NCBI GenBank assembly: GCA_040377825.1
Contig: JBEINZ010000193.1
Span: forward strand, 1 to 6,075
DNA from: JBEINZ01 sp040377825
GTDB taxonomy: Bacteria; Pseudomonadota; Alphaproteobacteria; Rhizobiales; Ancalomicrobiaceae
Direction of reading: 5' to 3'
DNA length: 6,075 nucleotides
The notes beneath the pieces were generated by a model. It did not search any database and was not told the origin of the DNA. It saw nothing but the letters and a program-made list of their open reading frames with translations. Made by a program: the position numbers and the translations under genes. Shown here piece by piece: positions 1-5,905 of this stretch. Positions within the stretch are counted from its first letter, which is position 1, and each line of letters starts with the position of its first letter.

Positions 1-1108
1 CGACCGGCACGGTGTTGGTGTAGCTGCCCTTGACCGTCACCGCGAGCGCGGGGATGTCGTAGAGGCCCGTCGACATGGTGACGCCGACCCAGGGAATGAA
101 CGGGCCGTACTGATTGAGATAGGCGCCCATATTGGCGATGAGATCGACCTTGTAGCCGAGGATGCGGCCATTGCCGTCTAGCGCGAACTCGCCGACCGTC
201 ACATTGTCGCGGCCTTGCGCATCGACCAGGAACTGTTCGCTGCGTTCGCCGATCCACTTCACCGGCCGGCCGAGCCGCTTGGCGGCTTCCAGGACGAGCG
301 GATACTCGGCGTAGACGAAGGACTTCGGCCCGAATCCGCCGCCGACGTCGGGTGTGATGACGCGAAGCTGAGCCGGGTCGACACCCATCATCGGCGCGAG
401 AAGATCGCGCAGCCCGTGTCCGCCCTGCGTGCCGGCTGTCAGGGTATACCGACCGGTTGCGGGATCGTATTCGCCGATCGCGCCGCGCGTCTCCATGTAG
501 TTCGGAACGAGCCGATTGTTGACGACCTCAAGCCGCACGGTCTTGGCCGCGGCGGCAAAGGCGGCTTCGGTTTTCTCGCGATTGCCGAGGAAATATTCGA
601 AGGCGAGGTTTGTGCCGAGTTCGGGCCAAACGATCGCCGCGTCCGCCTCGAGCGCGCCGACCGTATCGACCACGACATCGAGCGGCACATAATCGACCAC
701 GATCATCTCGGCCGCTGACTTAGCGGCTTCCACGCTGTCGGCCACGATGAAGGCGATCGGGTCGCCGACATGGCGCACGGTCGTGAGGTTCAGAACCGGG
801 CGCGGCGGGACCCAGGCATATTTGCCATCCGTGCCGCGTACGAGCCCGTCGCAGGGAATATGGCCGATCGCCTCCAGATCGTCCCCGGTGAAAACCAAAT
901 GAACGCCGTCGGCCGCGCGCGCGTCTTCAACACCGGAGAGTGTGAAGCGGGCATGCGCCATGGCCGAGCGCAGCACGAAGCCGTGGACCGCGCCGTCCGG
1001 TTTAATGTCCCCGACATAACGACCGCGTCCCGTGATGAAGGATTTGTCCTCCACCCGTTGAACGGAGGCGCCGAGGCCGAACTTTACCGGTGCGATCATC
1101 GTGTTCAT
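1..1108 (-). CDS. Molybdenum hydroxylase large subunit (CoxL/xanthine dehydrogenase family), 5' part, cut by window edge
   Basis: This is the N-terminal 369 codons of a molybdopterin-cytosine-dinucleotide-binding large subunit. Family members are usually about 750-800 residues, so roughly half lies beyond the left edge. I translated the frame by eye from the ATG at 1108 (MNTMIAPVKFGLGASVQRVED) to base 2 and found no stop. Residues about 20-135 look like the 'a/b hammerhead' domain (TGRGRYVGD, then VRHVGDPIAFIVADS at about 111-125). The molybdopterin-binding domain follows, with the hallmark DVGGGFGPK at 254-262. The last readable residues, YTNTVPV, sit just before the active-site loop (AYRGAGR in form II and related enzymes, AYxCSFR in true form I CO dehydrogenase). 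That loop is outside the window, so the substrate cannot be assigned. GAGAG at 1113-1117, 4 nt upstream, supports this start. The FAD and iron-sulfur subunits expected as partners are not in view. The family call is firm; naming it coxL would be overreach. Confidence 0.9.
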   Translation of the reverse strand, partial: MNTMIAPVKFGLGASVQRVEDKSFITGRGRYVGDIKPDGAVHGFVLRSAMAHARFTLSGVEDARAADGVHLVFTGDDLEAIGHIPCDGLVRGTDGKYAWVPPRPVLNLTTVRHVGDPIAFIVADSVEAAKSAAEMIVVDYVPLDVVVDTVGALEADAAIVWPELGTNLAFEYFLGNREKTEAAFAAAAKTVRLEVVNNRLVPNYMETRGAIGEYDPATGRYTLTAGTQGGHGLRDLLAPMMGVDPAQLRVITPDVGGGFGPKSFVYAEYPLVLEAAKRLGRPVKWIGERSEQFLVDAQGRDNVTVGEFALDGNGRILGYKVDLIANMGAYLNQYGPFIPWVGVTMSTGLYDIPALAVTVKGSYTNTVPV

Positions 1109-1234
1109 GGGTCTCTCGTCTGGCTCGCGGCCCGCGCCTCGCTTAGGTGGGGACCGTTGGATTCTGTTGCGGCGCAATCTATCCGGGTCGGATGTCGTCC
1201 GCCATGGGGGGTAGCATCATAAACACCAAGGATG

Positions 1235-2872
1235 TCATGCCTCCATGAAGGCTTTATAGGCGGCGACAAGTCCAGCCGTGGACGCATCCGCTCCGATCGG
1301 CGCGCGCTCGCCCTTGACGGCGGGAAGCAGTGCGCCCGCCAATTCCTTGCCGAGTTCAACGCCCCACTGATCGAACGAGTTCACGCCCCAGATCGCGCCC
1401 TGAACGAACACTTTGTGTTCGTAAAGCGCAAGCAGCCGGCCGAGGGTCGCAGGGTCGAGCTTGCGATACAGCAAGGTGTTTGACGGCCGATTACCCGCAA
1501 ACACCTTATGCGGCGCGAGTGCGTCGATCGTAGCCGGAGCCAGGCCCTGACGCGCCAATTCATCGCGCACTTCGGCTTCGGTCTTGCCGCGCATCAAGGC
1601 CTGGCCCTGCGCGATGCAATTGGCGACGAGTTTGGCGTGATGGTCGAAAAGCCGCTCATGCGGCTCGGCGGCGAGCAAGAAATCGACCGGGATCGTCTCG
1701 GTTCCCTGATGGATCAACTGGAAGAATGCATGCTGCCCGTTCGTCCCCGGCTCACCCCACACGACCGGTCCGGAGGCGATTGTCACGGGGCGGCCGTCGA
1801 GGCGCACGCCCTTGCCGTTCGATTCCATGTCAAGCTGCTGCAAATGCGCCGGAAAGCGCGCGAGGCGCTGATCGTAGGGGATCACGGCATGCGTCGCCAT
1901 GCCGAGCGCGTTGCGGTACCAAACGCCGAGCAGTGCGAGCAGCACGGGCAGGTTCTCGTCAAGCGGCGCGGTGCGGAAATGCGTGTCCATCGCGTGGCCG
2001 CCGGCGAGGAACGCGCTGAAGCGCTGCGGACCGATCGCGATCGCGACGGGTAATCCGATCGCCGACCACACCGAATAGCGCCCGCCGACCCAATCCCAGA
2101 AGCCGAAGATCCGATCCTCGGGGATGCCAAAATCCTTGCAGCGGCCGATCGCGGTCGAAATCGCGGCGAAATGGACCGGCACCGCCGCCTCGCCAAGTCG
2201 ATCGGCGACGAAGGCGCGGGCCGTTGCCGCGTTGGTCATGGTTTCAAGCGTCGTGAAGGTCTTGGAGGCGATAATGAAGAGGGTCGTTGACGGATCGAGC
2301 ACCTTGCAGGTGTCGTGGATATGCGCGCCGTCGACATTGGAGACGAAATGGACGCGCGGGCCGTCATGATACGGCGCGAGCGCCGACGTCGCCATGGCTG
2401 GGCCAAGATCGGACCCGCCGATGCCGATATTGACGACGTCGGTGAAGGCCTTGCCGGTCGCGCCCTTGAGCGCGCCGACGCGGATCGCACGGGCAAACTC
2501 GCCCATCGCGGCCAGCACCGCGTGGACGTCGGGACCGACCTCGCGCCCGTCGACATGATAGCGCTCGCTCAAAGGCGCGCGCAGCGCGACATGGAGTACC
2601 GCGCGGCCCTCGGTCGCGTTGATCGGATCGCCCGCGAACATCCGGTCGCGCTTGCCGGCGACGTCGGCGGCCTCCGCGAGCGCCAGGAGATGCGCCATCG
2701 TCTCCAGGACGATCCGATTTTTCGAATAATCGAGGATCAGGTCGTCGACGCGCAGATGAAATCGCGCGAAACGATCGGGGTCGGCGGCGAAAAGATCGCG
2801 CATGTGAAGCTGTTCCACGGCGCGGGCGTGGGCGTTGAGCGCGGCGAAAGCCTGTTCGACGGCGTCGGTCAT
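1235..2872 (-). CDS. pgi: Glucose-6-phosphate isomerase
   Basis: The enzyme interconverts glucose-6-phosphate and fructose-6-phosphate in the cytosol, serving glycolysis, gluconeogenesis and entry to the Entner-Doudoroff or pentose phosphate routes. The product is 545 residues, the normal length for the long bacterial PGI type. Visible signatures are GIGGSDLGP (150-158), the phosphate-binding SKTFTTLET (203-211), the first PGI signature VGGRYSVWSAIGLP (from 262) and the second, FDQWGVELGK (500-509). By family alignment the catalytic residues are E350 in MESNGKG, H388 in LIHQGT and K509. An in-frame ATG at 2911 would add 13 residues (MPHVSRG...) but has no clear ribosome binding site. The ATG at 2872 (MTDAVEQAF) has GAGGA five bases upstream and fits the family N-terminus, so I chose it. 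The gene lies 105 bp downstream of thiD on the same strand. It could be read through from thiD or have its own promoter; no convincing promoter or terminator is visible in the gap. Confidence 0.97.
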   Translation of the reverse strand: MTDAVEQAFAALNAHARAVEQLHMRDLFAADPDRFARFHLRVDDLILDYSKNRIVLETMAHLLALAEAADVAGKRDRMFAGDPINATEGRAVLHVALRAPLSERYHVDGREVGPDVHAVLAAMGEFARAIRVGALKGATGKAFTDVVNIGIGGSDLGPAMATSALAPYHDGPRVHFVSNVDGAHIHDTCKVLDPSTTLFIIASKTFTTLETMTNAATARAFVADRLGEAAVPVHFAAISTAIGRCKDFGIPEDRIFGFWDWVGGRYSVWSAIGLPVAIAIGPQRFSAFLAGGHAMDTHFRTAPLDENLPVLLALLGVWYRNALGMATHAVIPYDQRLARFPAHLQQLDMESNGKGVRLDGRPVTIASGPVVWGEPGTNGQHAFFQLIHQGTETIPVDFLLAAEPHERLFDHHAKLVANCIAQGQALMRGKTEAEVRDELARQGLAPATIDALAPHKVFAGNRPSNTLLYRKLDPATLGRLLALYEHKVFVQGAIWGVNSFDQWGVELGKELAGALLPAVKGERAPIGADASTAGLVAAYKAFMEA

Positions 2873-2877
2873 GACGA

Positions 2878-2882
2878 TCCTC
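2878..2882 (-). promoter_or_regulatory. Ribosome binding site of pgi
   Basis: GAGGA on the minus strand lies five bases before the ATG at 2872. It decides between this start and the upstream in-frame ATG at 2911, which lacks a comparable purine-rich element. Confidence 0.7.
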
Positions 2883-2977
2883 GGAAATGAGCCGCGTGAG
2901 ACATGCGGCATTGTCCGCGCTCGAGCAAGACCCGGACCGGGACCTTAAGCATCACAGGCGGGCGAGATAGCGTGTTG

Positions 2978-3796
2978 TCAGGTCGGAGCCTCCGAGGCTA
3001 ACCAGAAGGCGTGAAAGTGATGCACCGGACCGTGGCCTTTGCCGATGTGAAGATCGTCCGCCGCGCGGATCGCGCGCGTCACGTAGTCCTTGGCATCGGT
3101 AATCGCCGCTTCAAGCGGGTGGCCCTTGGCGAGGCCGGCGGCGATGGCGGATGACAGCGTGCAGCCCGTGCCGTGCGTGTTCATCGTCTGGTGGCGCGGC
3201 GCGGTGAACCAGCGCACGCTGTCGCCGGACATCAGCACATCCGCGCTGTCCGCGCCGGTGCCATGTCCGCCCTTTAGCAGAACCGCGCGCGGCCCAAGCG
3301 CGAGAATGCGGCGCGCTTGGGCAATCATCGCGTCGCGATCGTCCGCCATGGTCTCGTTCAGCAGCCGCGCGGCTTCGGGAAGGTTCGGCGTCACCAGATC
3401 GGCGCGCGGGATCAACACGTCTCGGAGCGTTTCAACGGCTTCCGGGGCGAGCAGATTGGCGCCGGAGGCGGCGATCATGACCGGGTCGAGGACCACGGCC
3501 GCCGGCTTCCAACGATCGAGGCTTGCGGCAACCGCGCGGATGATCTCGGGCCGCGACAGCATCCCGATCTTTACCGCGCCGACCGCCATGTCCGAAAAGA
3601 CAGCGTCAATCTGCGCGGATACGAAGTCCGGGGGAACGTCGTGAATGGCCGTGACGCCCAGCGTATTCTGCGCGGTCAGTGCCGTGATCGCGCTCGTTGC
3701 GAAGACGCCGAGCGCGGAAAAAGTCTTCAGATCCGCTTGAATCCCGGCGCCGCCACCGGAATCCGACCCCGCGATGGTGAGCGCGATAGCGGTCAT
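2978..3796 (-). CDS. thiD: Hydroxymethylpyrimidine / phosphomethylpyrimidine kinase
   Basis: ThiD phosphorylates 4-amino-5-hydroxymethyl-2-methylpyrimidine (HMP) and then HMP-phosphate, giving the pyrimidine diphosphate used by ThiE. It is a cytosolic enzyme of the ribokinase fold. The product is 272 residues, normal for the family. Motifs in order are AGSDSGGGAGIQADLKTF (9-26, substrate binding), KIGML (76-80), VLDPVM (102-107), TPNLPEA (136-142), LLKGGH (173-178) and the anion hole/ATP-site motif NTHGTGCTLSSAIAAGLAKG (206-225) with C212 in the GTGC element. The frame stays open a further 117 codons upstream, but that stretch only shadows thiM. The ATG at 3796 begins exactly where the family begins (MTAIALTIAGSDS) and overlaps the thiM stop by four bases (ATGA), so translation is probably coupled. 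It is the last gene of the thiEMD cluster. No intrinsic terminator follows. Confidence 0.97.
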   Translation of the reverse strand: MTAIALTIAGSDSGGGAGIQADLKTFSALGVFATSAITALTAQNTLGVTAIHDVPPDFVSAQIDAVFSDMAVGAVKIGMLSRPEIIRAVAASLDRWKPAAVVLDPVMIAASGANLLAPEAVETLRDVLIPRADLVTPNLPEAARLLNETMADDRDAMIAQARRILALGPRAVLLKGGHGTGADSADVLMSGDSVRWFTAPRHQTMNTHGTGCTLSSAIAAGLAKGHPLEAAITDAKDYVTRAIRAADDLHIGKGHGPVHHFHAFWLASEAPT

Positions 3797-4593
3797 TGCG
3801 CGGTCTCCGGCGGGGCTGGGCGGATGGCGGTTTCGAGCTTGGCGCGAGCGAGAATGGTTGTTCGATCGAGAGCATAAAGCGCATCGAGGATGGCGGGCGC
3901 GAAGGTGCCCGGGCCGTTGGCGGAGGCAGCGGCCACCTCGCCCGCGATGCCGACGACCAAAAGCGCCGAGGCGGATGCGATCAGCGGATCGATTTCCACG
4001 GCGCGAAAAGCCGCGGCGACCGCGGTGCCCGCGCAGCCCATTGCGGTAACACGGTCCATCAGCGGATGGCCGTTTTCGATCCGCGCGGTGCGGATGCCGT
4101 CGGTAACGATATCGACGCGACCGGTCAACGCGACGGTCGACAGGCACCTCGTTGCGAAGGCTCGGGCGGCGGCCTCGTCGGGCTCGGCACCGCTCAAGGC
4201 GGCGAATTCGTCGCGGTTGAGGCGGATTGCATCCGGGGAAAGATCGATCAGCCGGCGGGCGAACTCGAGCCGGCCGGGCGAAAGGTCAACCTTCACCGGA
4301 TCGAGCAGCCACGGCACTTCGCACTCCCGGGCAACTTCGATCGCGGTCAGGCTCGCATCGCGACGCGAGCGGTCGAGAATGCCGAGGTTGACAAGAAGGC
4401 TTCCGGACACGGCTAAGAAAGCGGGGACTTCCTCTGGCGAAGACGTCATCGATGGCGCGGCGCCGACCGAAAGCAGCATGTTGGCGGTGAAGGTTTGTGC
4501 CACCGGATTGGTGATGACGTGAACGCGCGGGCGGCGTTCGCGGAGGCGTTCGAGGATCGCGGCGGCGTCGGCGGCGGTCGGAAGGCGGCTCAT
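3793..4593 (-). CDS. thiM: Hydroxyethylthiazole kinase
   Basis: ThiM phosphorylates 4-methyl-5-(2-hydroxyethyl)thiazole so that salvaged thiazole can be coupled by ThiE. Length is 266 residues, typical of the family. Visible motifs are HVITNPVAQTFTANMLLSVGAAPSM (25-49; the conserved TNxVxxxFTANxLL element), EEVPAF (54-59), LLVNLGIL (66-73), LLDPVKVD (96-103), ALTGRVDIVTDG (155-166) and AMGCAGTAVAAAF (184-196) with the presumed catalytic C187. Two family motifs are shifted: the usual RGNxxE/F element reads RLNRDEF (124-130), and the usual GTGC reads AMGC (184-187). The key Cys and the overall motif order remain, and these are probably lineage variants rather than damage. The start ATG overlaps the thiE stop (ATGA at 4590-4593) and the stop overlaps the thiD start (3793-3796), so all three thi genes are probably translated in a coupled way. 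Confidence 0.95.
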   Translation of the reverse strand: MSRLPTAADAAAILERLRERRPRVHVITNPVAQTFTANMLLSVGAAPSMTSSPEEVPAFLAVSGSLLVNLGILDRSRRDASLTAIEVARECEVPWLLDPVKVDLSPGRLEFARRLIDLSPDAIRLNRDEFAALSGAEPDEAAARAFATRCLSTVALTGRVDIVTDGIRTARIENGHPLMDRVTAMGCAGTAVAAAFRAVEIDPLIASASALLVVGIAGEVAAASANGPGTFAPAILDALYALDRTTILARAKLETAIRPAPPETAQ

Positions 4594-5252
4594 GGCGCGG
4601 GCTCACCAGGGCGGGCCGCGTCGATTTCGCGCCGAAGCGCATTGGCGGCGGCCGCCGGGTCCCCGGCCGCCATGATCGCGGAGACGACGGCGACGCCCTT
4701 CGCGCCAGTGCGGATGCAGGCCCCGGCAATTGTGTGATCCACGCCGCCGATCGCGACGACCGGCAGGCGCGTTAGCCCGATGACGGCGCTGAGACCCGCA
4801 AGGCCGATCGCCGCGCCAGCGTCGGTTTTCGTGGACGTTGCGCGGACCGGCCCGGTGCCAAGATAGTCGACGGCTGCGAGCGTGGCGGCGGAGGCCTCAT
4901 ACTCGTCCAACGAACCGACTGACAAGCCGATGATCTTATCCGGGCCAATCAGGCGCCGGACGTCCCGGGGATCCATGTCGGCCTGACCGACATGGACGCC
5001 GTCCGCATCAACAGCCAGGGCGACATCGACGCGGTCGTTGATCATGAGGGGGATGCCGAGCGGCGCGAGCAACTGCTTGAGCGCGCGCGCTTCTTCCACC
5101 AATTGACGGATCGGCGCATCCGGATCGCGCAATTGCACGATGGTGACACCGCCGGCGACCGCACGCGTCACCGTTTCAAACACGCCGCGAGGCCCGGCGA
5201 GGCGCCGGTCTGTAACGAGGTAAAGCGACAGATCAAGCAGGCGAGGCATCAT
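4590..5252 (-). CDS. thiE: Thiamine-phosphate synthase
   Basis: ThiE joins HMP diphosphate from ThiD and thiazole phosphate from ThiM (or from de novo synthesis) into thiamine monophosphate, releasing pyrophosphate. It is a cytosolic TIM barrel of about 220 residues, as here. Visible family elements are LYLVTDRRL (10-18), VTIVQLRD (36-43), LMINDRVDVALAVDADGVHV (68-87) followed by GQADM, the loop DYLGTGPVRATSTKTDAG (128-145, normally GPxxxTxTK), VVAIGGV (165-171) and GAKGVAVVSAI near the C-terminus. Two ATGs stand in tandem, at 5252 and 5249. AGAAGG at 5257-5262 lies 4 bases from the first and 7 from the second, so the second may be the main start; the difference is one Met. Both overlap the stop codon of the short frame upstream (5341-5249). 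The gene opens the thiE-thiM-thiD operon and lies downstream of a TPP riboswitch, consistent with repression when TPP is abundant. Confidence 0.96.
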   Translation of the reverse strand: MMPRLLDLSLYLVTDRRLAGPRGVFETVTRAVAGGVTIVQLRDPDAPIRQLVEEARALKQLLAPLGIPLMINDRVDVALAVDADGVHVGQADMDPRDVRRLIGPDKIIGLSVGSLDEYEASAATLAAVDYLGTGPVRATSTKTDAGAAIGLAGLSAVIGLTRLPVVAIGGVDHTIAGACIRTGAKGVAVVSAIMAAGDPAAAANALRREIDAARPGEPAP

Positions 5253-5341
5253 CGGGCCTTCTCAATCCAAGCGGGCGCATTGCGAGCAGAACGCCGCCAG
5301 AACTCGTCCATAAAACGGCAGATGCACGCCGCGCGAGCCAT
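5249..5341 (-). CDS. Possible 30-codon leader ORF between TPP riboswitch and thiE
   Basis: A short open frame of 30 codons plus TGA, beginning MARAACICRF and ending WIEKAR. I do not recognise the peptide; it is cationic and aromatic-rich, with two cysteines and two tryptophans, and resembles neither ThiE nor a signal peptide. Three things make it more than a chance frame. GGAGGG (5349-5354) lies 7 nt before its ATG and forms the 3' conserved strand of the riboswitch. Its ATG lies in the 3' strand of the P1 helix. Its TGA (5251-5249) overlaps the first thiE ATG as ATGA. Inference: the riboswitch controls translation of this frame, and ribosomes finishing it start thiE. The product itself may be unimportant. 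Alternatively the frame is chance and the gap is only an untranslated leader. Confidence 0.45.
   Translation of the reverse strand: MARAACICRFMDEFWRRSARNAPAWIEKAR
5257..5262 (-). promoter_or_regulatory. Ribosome binding site of thiE
   Basis: AGAAGG on the minus strand lies 4 nt before the ATG at 5252 and 7 nt before the tandem ATG at 5249. It lies inside the last codons of the short upstream frame. It is moderate in strength and lies well outside the riboswitch, so the folded aptamer alone would not hide it. Confidence 0.55.
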
Positions 5342-5449
5342 CTCAAATCCCTCCGCCGGCATGACCCGGTTCAGGTTCGAGGGGTTGGCGAATGCCTCTC
5401 AGCCCGTCTTGCCCGATCGCGCGAGCCGAGGGCACCCCCATGAGATGAC
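5337..5449 (-). ncRNA. TPP riboswitch (THI element)
   Basis: Read on the minus strand, the leader shows the known landmarks of the thiamine pyrophosphate aptamer in order: GGGGGTGCCC (5439-5430), the pyrimidine-binding GGGCTGAGA (within 5404-5396), ACCCCTCGAACCTGA, CCGGGTCATGCCGG, and the 3' element GCGGAGGGA. A long P1 closes it: GTCATCTCA (5449-5441) can pair with TGAGATGGC (5345-5337) over nine positions, one of them G-T. P2 is GGGG/CCCC, and the GGCATTCGCC hairpin is the variable P3a. TPP binding should switch the downstream thiE-thiM-thiD operon off. There is no GC-rich hairpin followed by a U-run between it and thiE, so transcription attenuation by an intrinsic terminator is unlikely. 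Translational or Rho-dependent control fits better. The aptamer begins about 10 bp after the globin stop codon. Database boundaries may be a few bases shorter at each end. Confidence 0.95.
5349..5354 (-). promoter_or_regulatory. Shine-Dalgarno-like GGAGGG inside the riboswitch 3' strand
   Basis: GGAGGG on the minus strand belongs to the conserved GCGNAGGGA element of the TPP aptamer and lies 7 nt before the ATG at 5341. In the ligand-bound fold it would be held in the aptamer core. It also has complementary CCCTC stretches in the 5' half of the aptamer (in TGCCCTCGG and ACCCCTCGA), with which an alternative fold could pair. Confidence 0.45.
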
Positions 5450-5453
5450 GGGT

Positions 5454-5482
5454 AGTTAGGAGGCAAACGGCGGATTGGCAAG
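5454..5482 (-). promoter_or_regulatory. Putative sigma-70 promoter of the thi operon, inside the globin 3' end
   Basis: On the minus strand, CTTGCC (5477-5482) and CTAACT (5454-5459) are separated by exactly 17 bp. Against the rhizobial consensus CTTGAC-N17-CTATAT they match 5/6 and 4/6. Initiation about 5-8 bases downstream would fall at 5446-5449, right at the 5' end of the riboswitch P1 helix, which supports the assignment. The -35 box lies in globin codons and the -10 box overlaps the globin stop codon. Seen: boxes and spacing. Inferred: activity. Confidence 0.4.
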
Positions 5483-5905
5483 TGCGTTCGATTCAGTGGC
5501 TGTCTCGGCCGCCTCGGACATCGCACCCGCAAGAACGAGGTAAACGACCATCCAGGCCTCCTCGACTTCCGGCGTGAATGCCTCGCCAAGATGCTTTTTC
5601 AACGCCCAGAGGAGCGCGGCGCCAACAACCGAATAATGTGAATACAGCACGCCGTATTGGGAATGCCGTTGACCGAGCGCCTGGGCAATGGGAATTACGG
5701 ATTCGATATTCGACAGGCCGTGCACGGCGACAGCGAGTGTCGCCATGAGCTTGCCGCCCTGTTCCCCCATGTCGCCGGTGAACATCAGCCTTAGCTCGGG
5801 AGCGAGTTCGAAGAGGCGCTGATAGAAGGCAGCCGCGACGTCGGTGCCGGACGCTCCAAGGGTCTCGAAGCTTTCTTGGACCAATGCAATTTGCTGAGGG
5901 GTCAT
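5456..5905 (-). CDS. Single-domain bacterial globin
   Basis: A 149-residue haem protein of the Vitreoscilla haemoglobin/flavohaemoglobin globin class, without the reductase domain (no FAD/NAD part; the stop directly follows the globin fold). By family alignment, Tyr28 is B10 (in AAFYQRLF), Phe42 is CD1, Gln49 is distal E7 (MGEQGGKLM), and His81 is the proximal F8 haem ligand (LGQRHSQYGV), followed by HYSVVGAALLWALKKHLG (90-107). Tyr B10 with Gln E7 is the pocket found in tight O2 binders and NO-detoxifying globins, so a role in NO or oxygen handling is likely but not shown. Such proteins are often labelled 'hemin receptor' or 'globin domain protein' in databases. The start at 5905 has AGG five bases upstream (5911-5913). 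The gene is the first in this same-strand series and sits just before the thi riboswitch. A reductase partner is not in view. Confidence 0.92.
   Translation of the reverse strand: MTPQQIALVQESFETLGASGTDVAAAFYQRLFELAPELRLMFTGDMGEQGGKLMATLAVAVHGLSNIESVIPIAQALGQRHSQYGVLYSHYSVVGAALLWALKKHLGEAFTPEVEEAWMVVYLVLAGAMSEAAETATESNALANPPFAS

Noticed and set aside
215..718. Plus-strand open frame of 167 codons
   Set aside because: It lies antisense to the clearly conserved molybdenum hydroxylase frame, shows no family motif, and is a typical shadow in GC-rich DNA.
1181..1193. Inverted repeat ATCCG-N3-CGGAT in the pgi / hydroxylase gap as a terminator
   Set aside because: The stem is only five base pairs and no T-run follows on the minus strand, so it does not meet the pattern of an intrinsic terminator.
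1508..2890. Long plus-strand open frames opposite pgi (1508-2053 and 2315-2890)
   Set aside because: pgi motifs run through the whole interval on the minus strand. The plus-strand translations are rich in Arg, Asp and Gly with no recognisable domain.
2891..2909. GCCGC-N9-GCGGC stem just upstream of the pgi start as a terminator or regulatory hairpin
   Set aside because: The stem is short and no T-run follows. Such pairs are expected by chance in GC-rich sequence.
2902..2930. Weak CTTGCT...GCATGT promoter-like pair before pgi
   Set aside because: It matches the alphaproteobacterial consensus at only 4/6 and 3/6, too weak to list in GC-rich DNA.
3797..4147. Upstream extension of the thiD frame by 117 codons
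   Set aside because: The extra part is a shadow of thiM (Arg-rich, low-complexity), and the family N-terminus MTAIALTIAGSDS starts exactly at the ATG overlapping the thiM stop.
5330..5427. Ten-base direct repeat GGCTCGCGCG in the riboswitch (5418-5427) and at the start of the leader ORF (5330-5339)
   Set aside because: It is short and of low complexity (CG alternation). As a direct repeat it does not pair with itself, so there is no clear mechanism.
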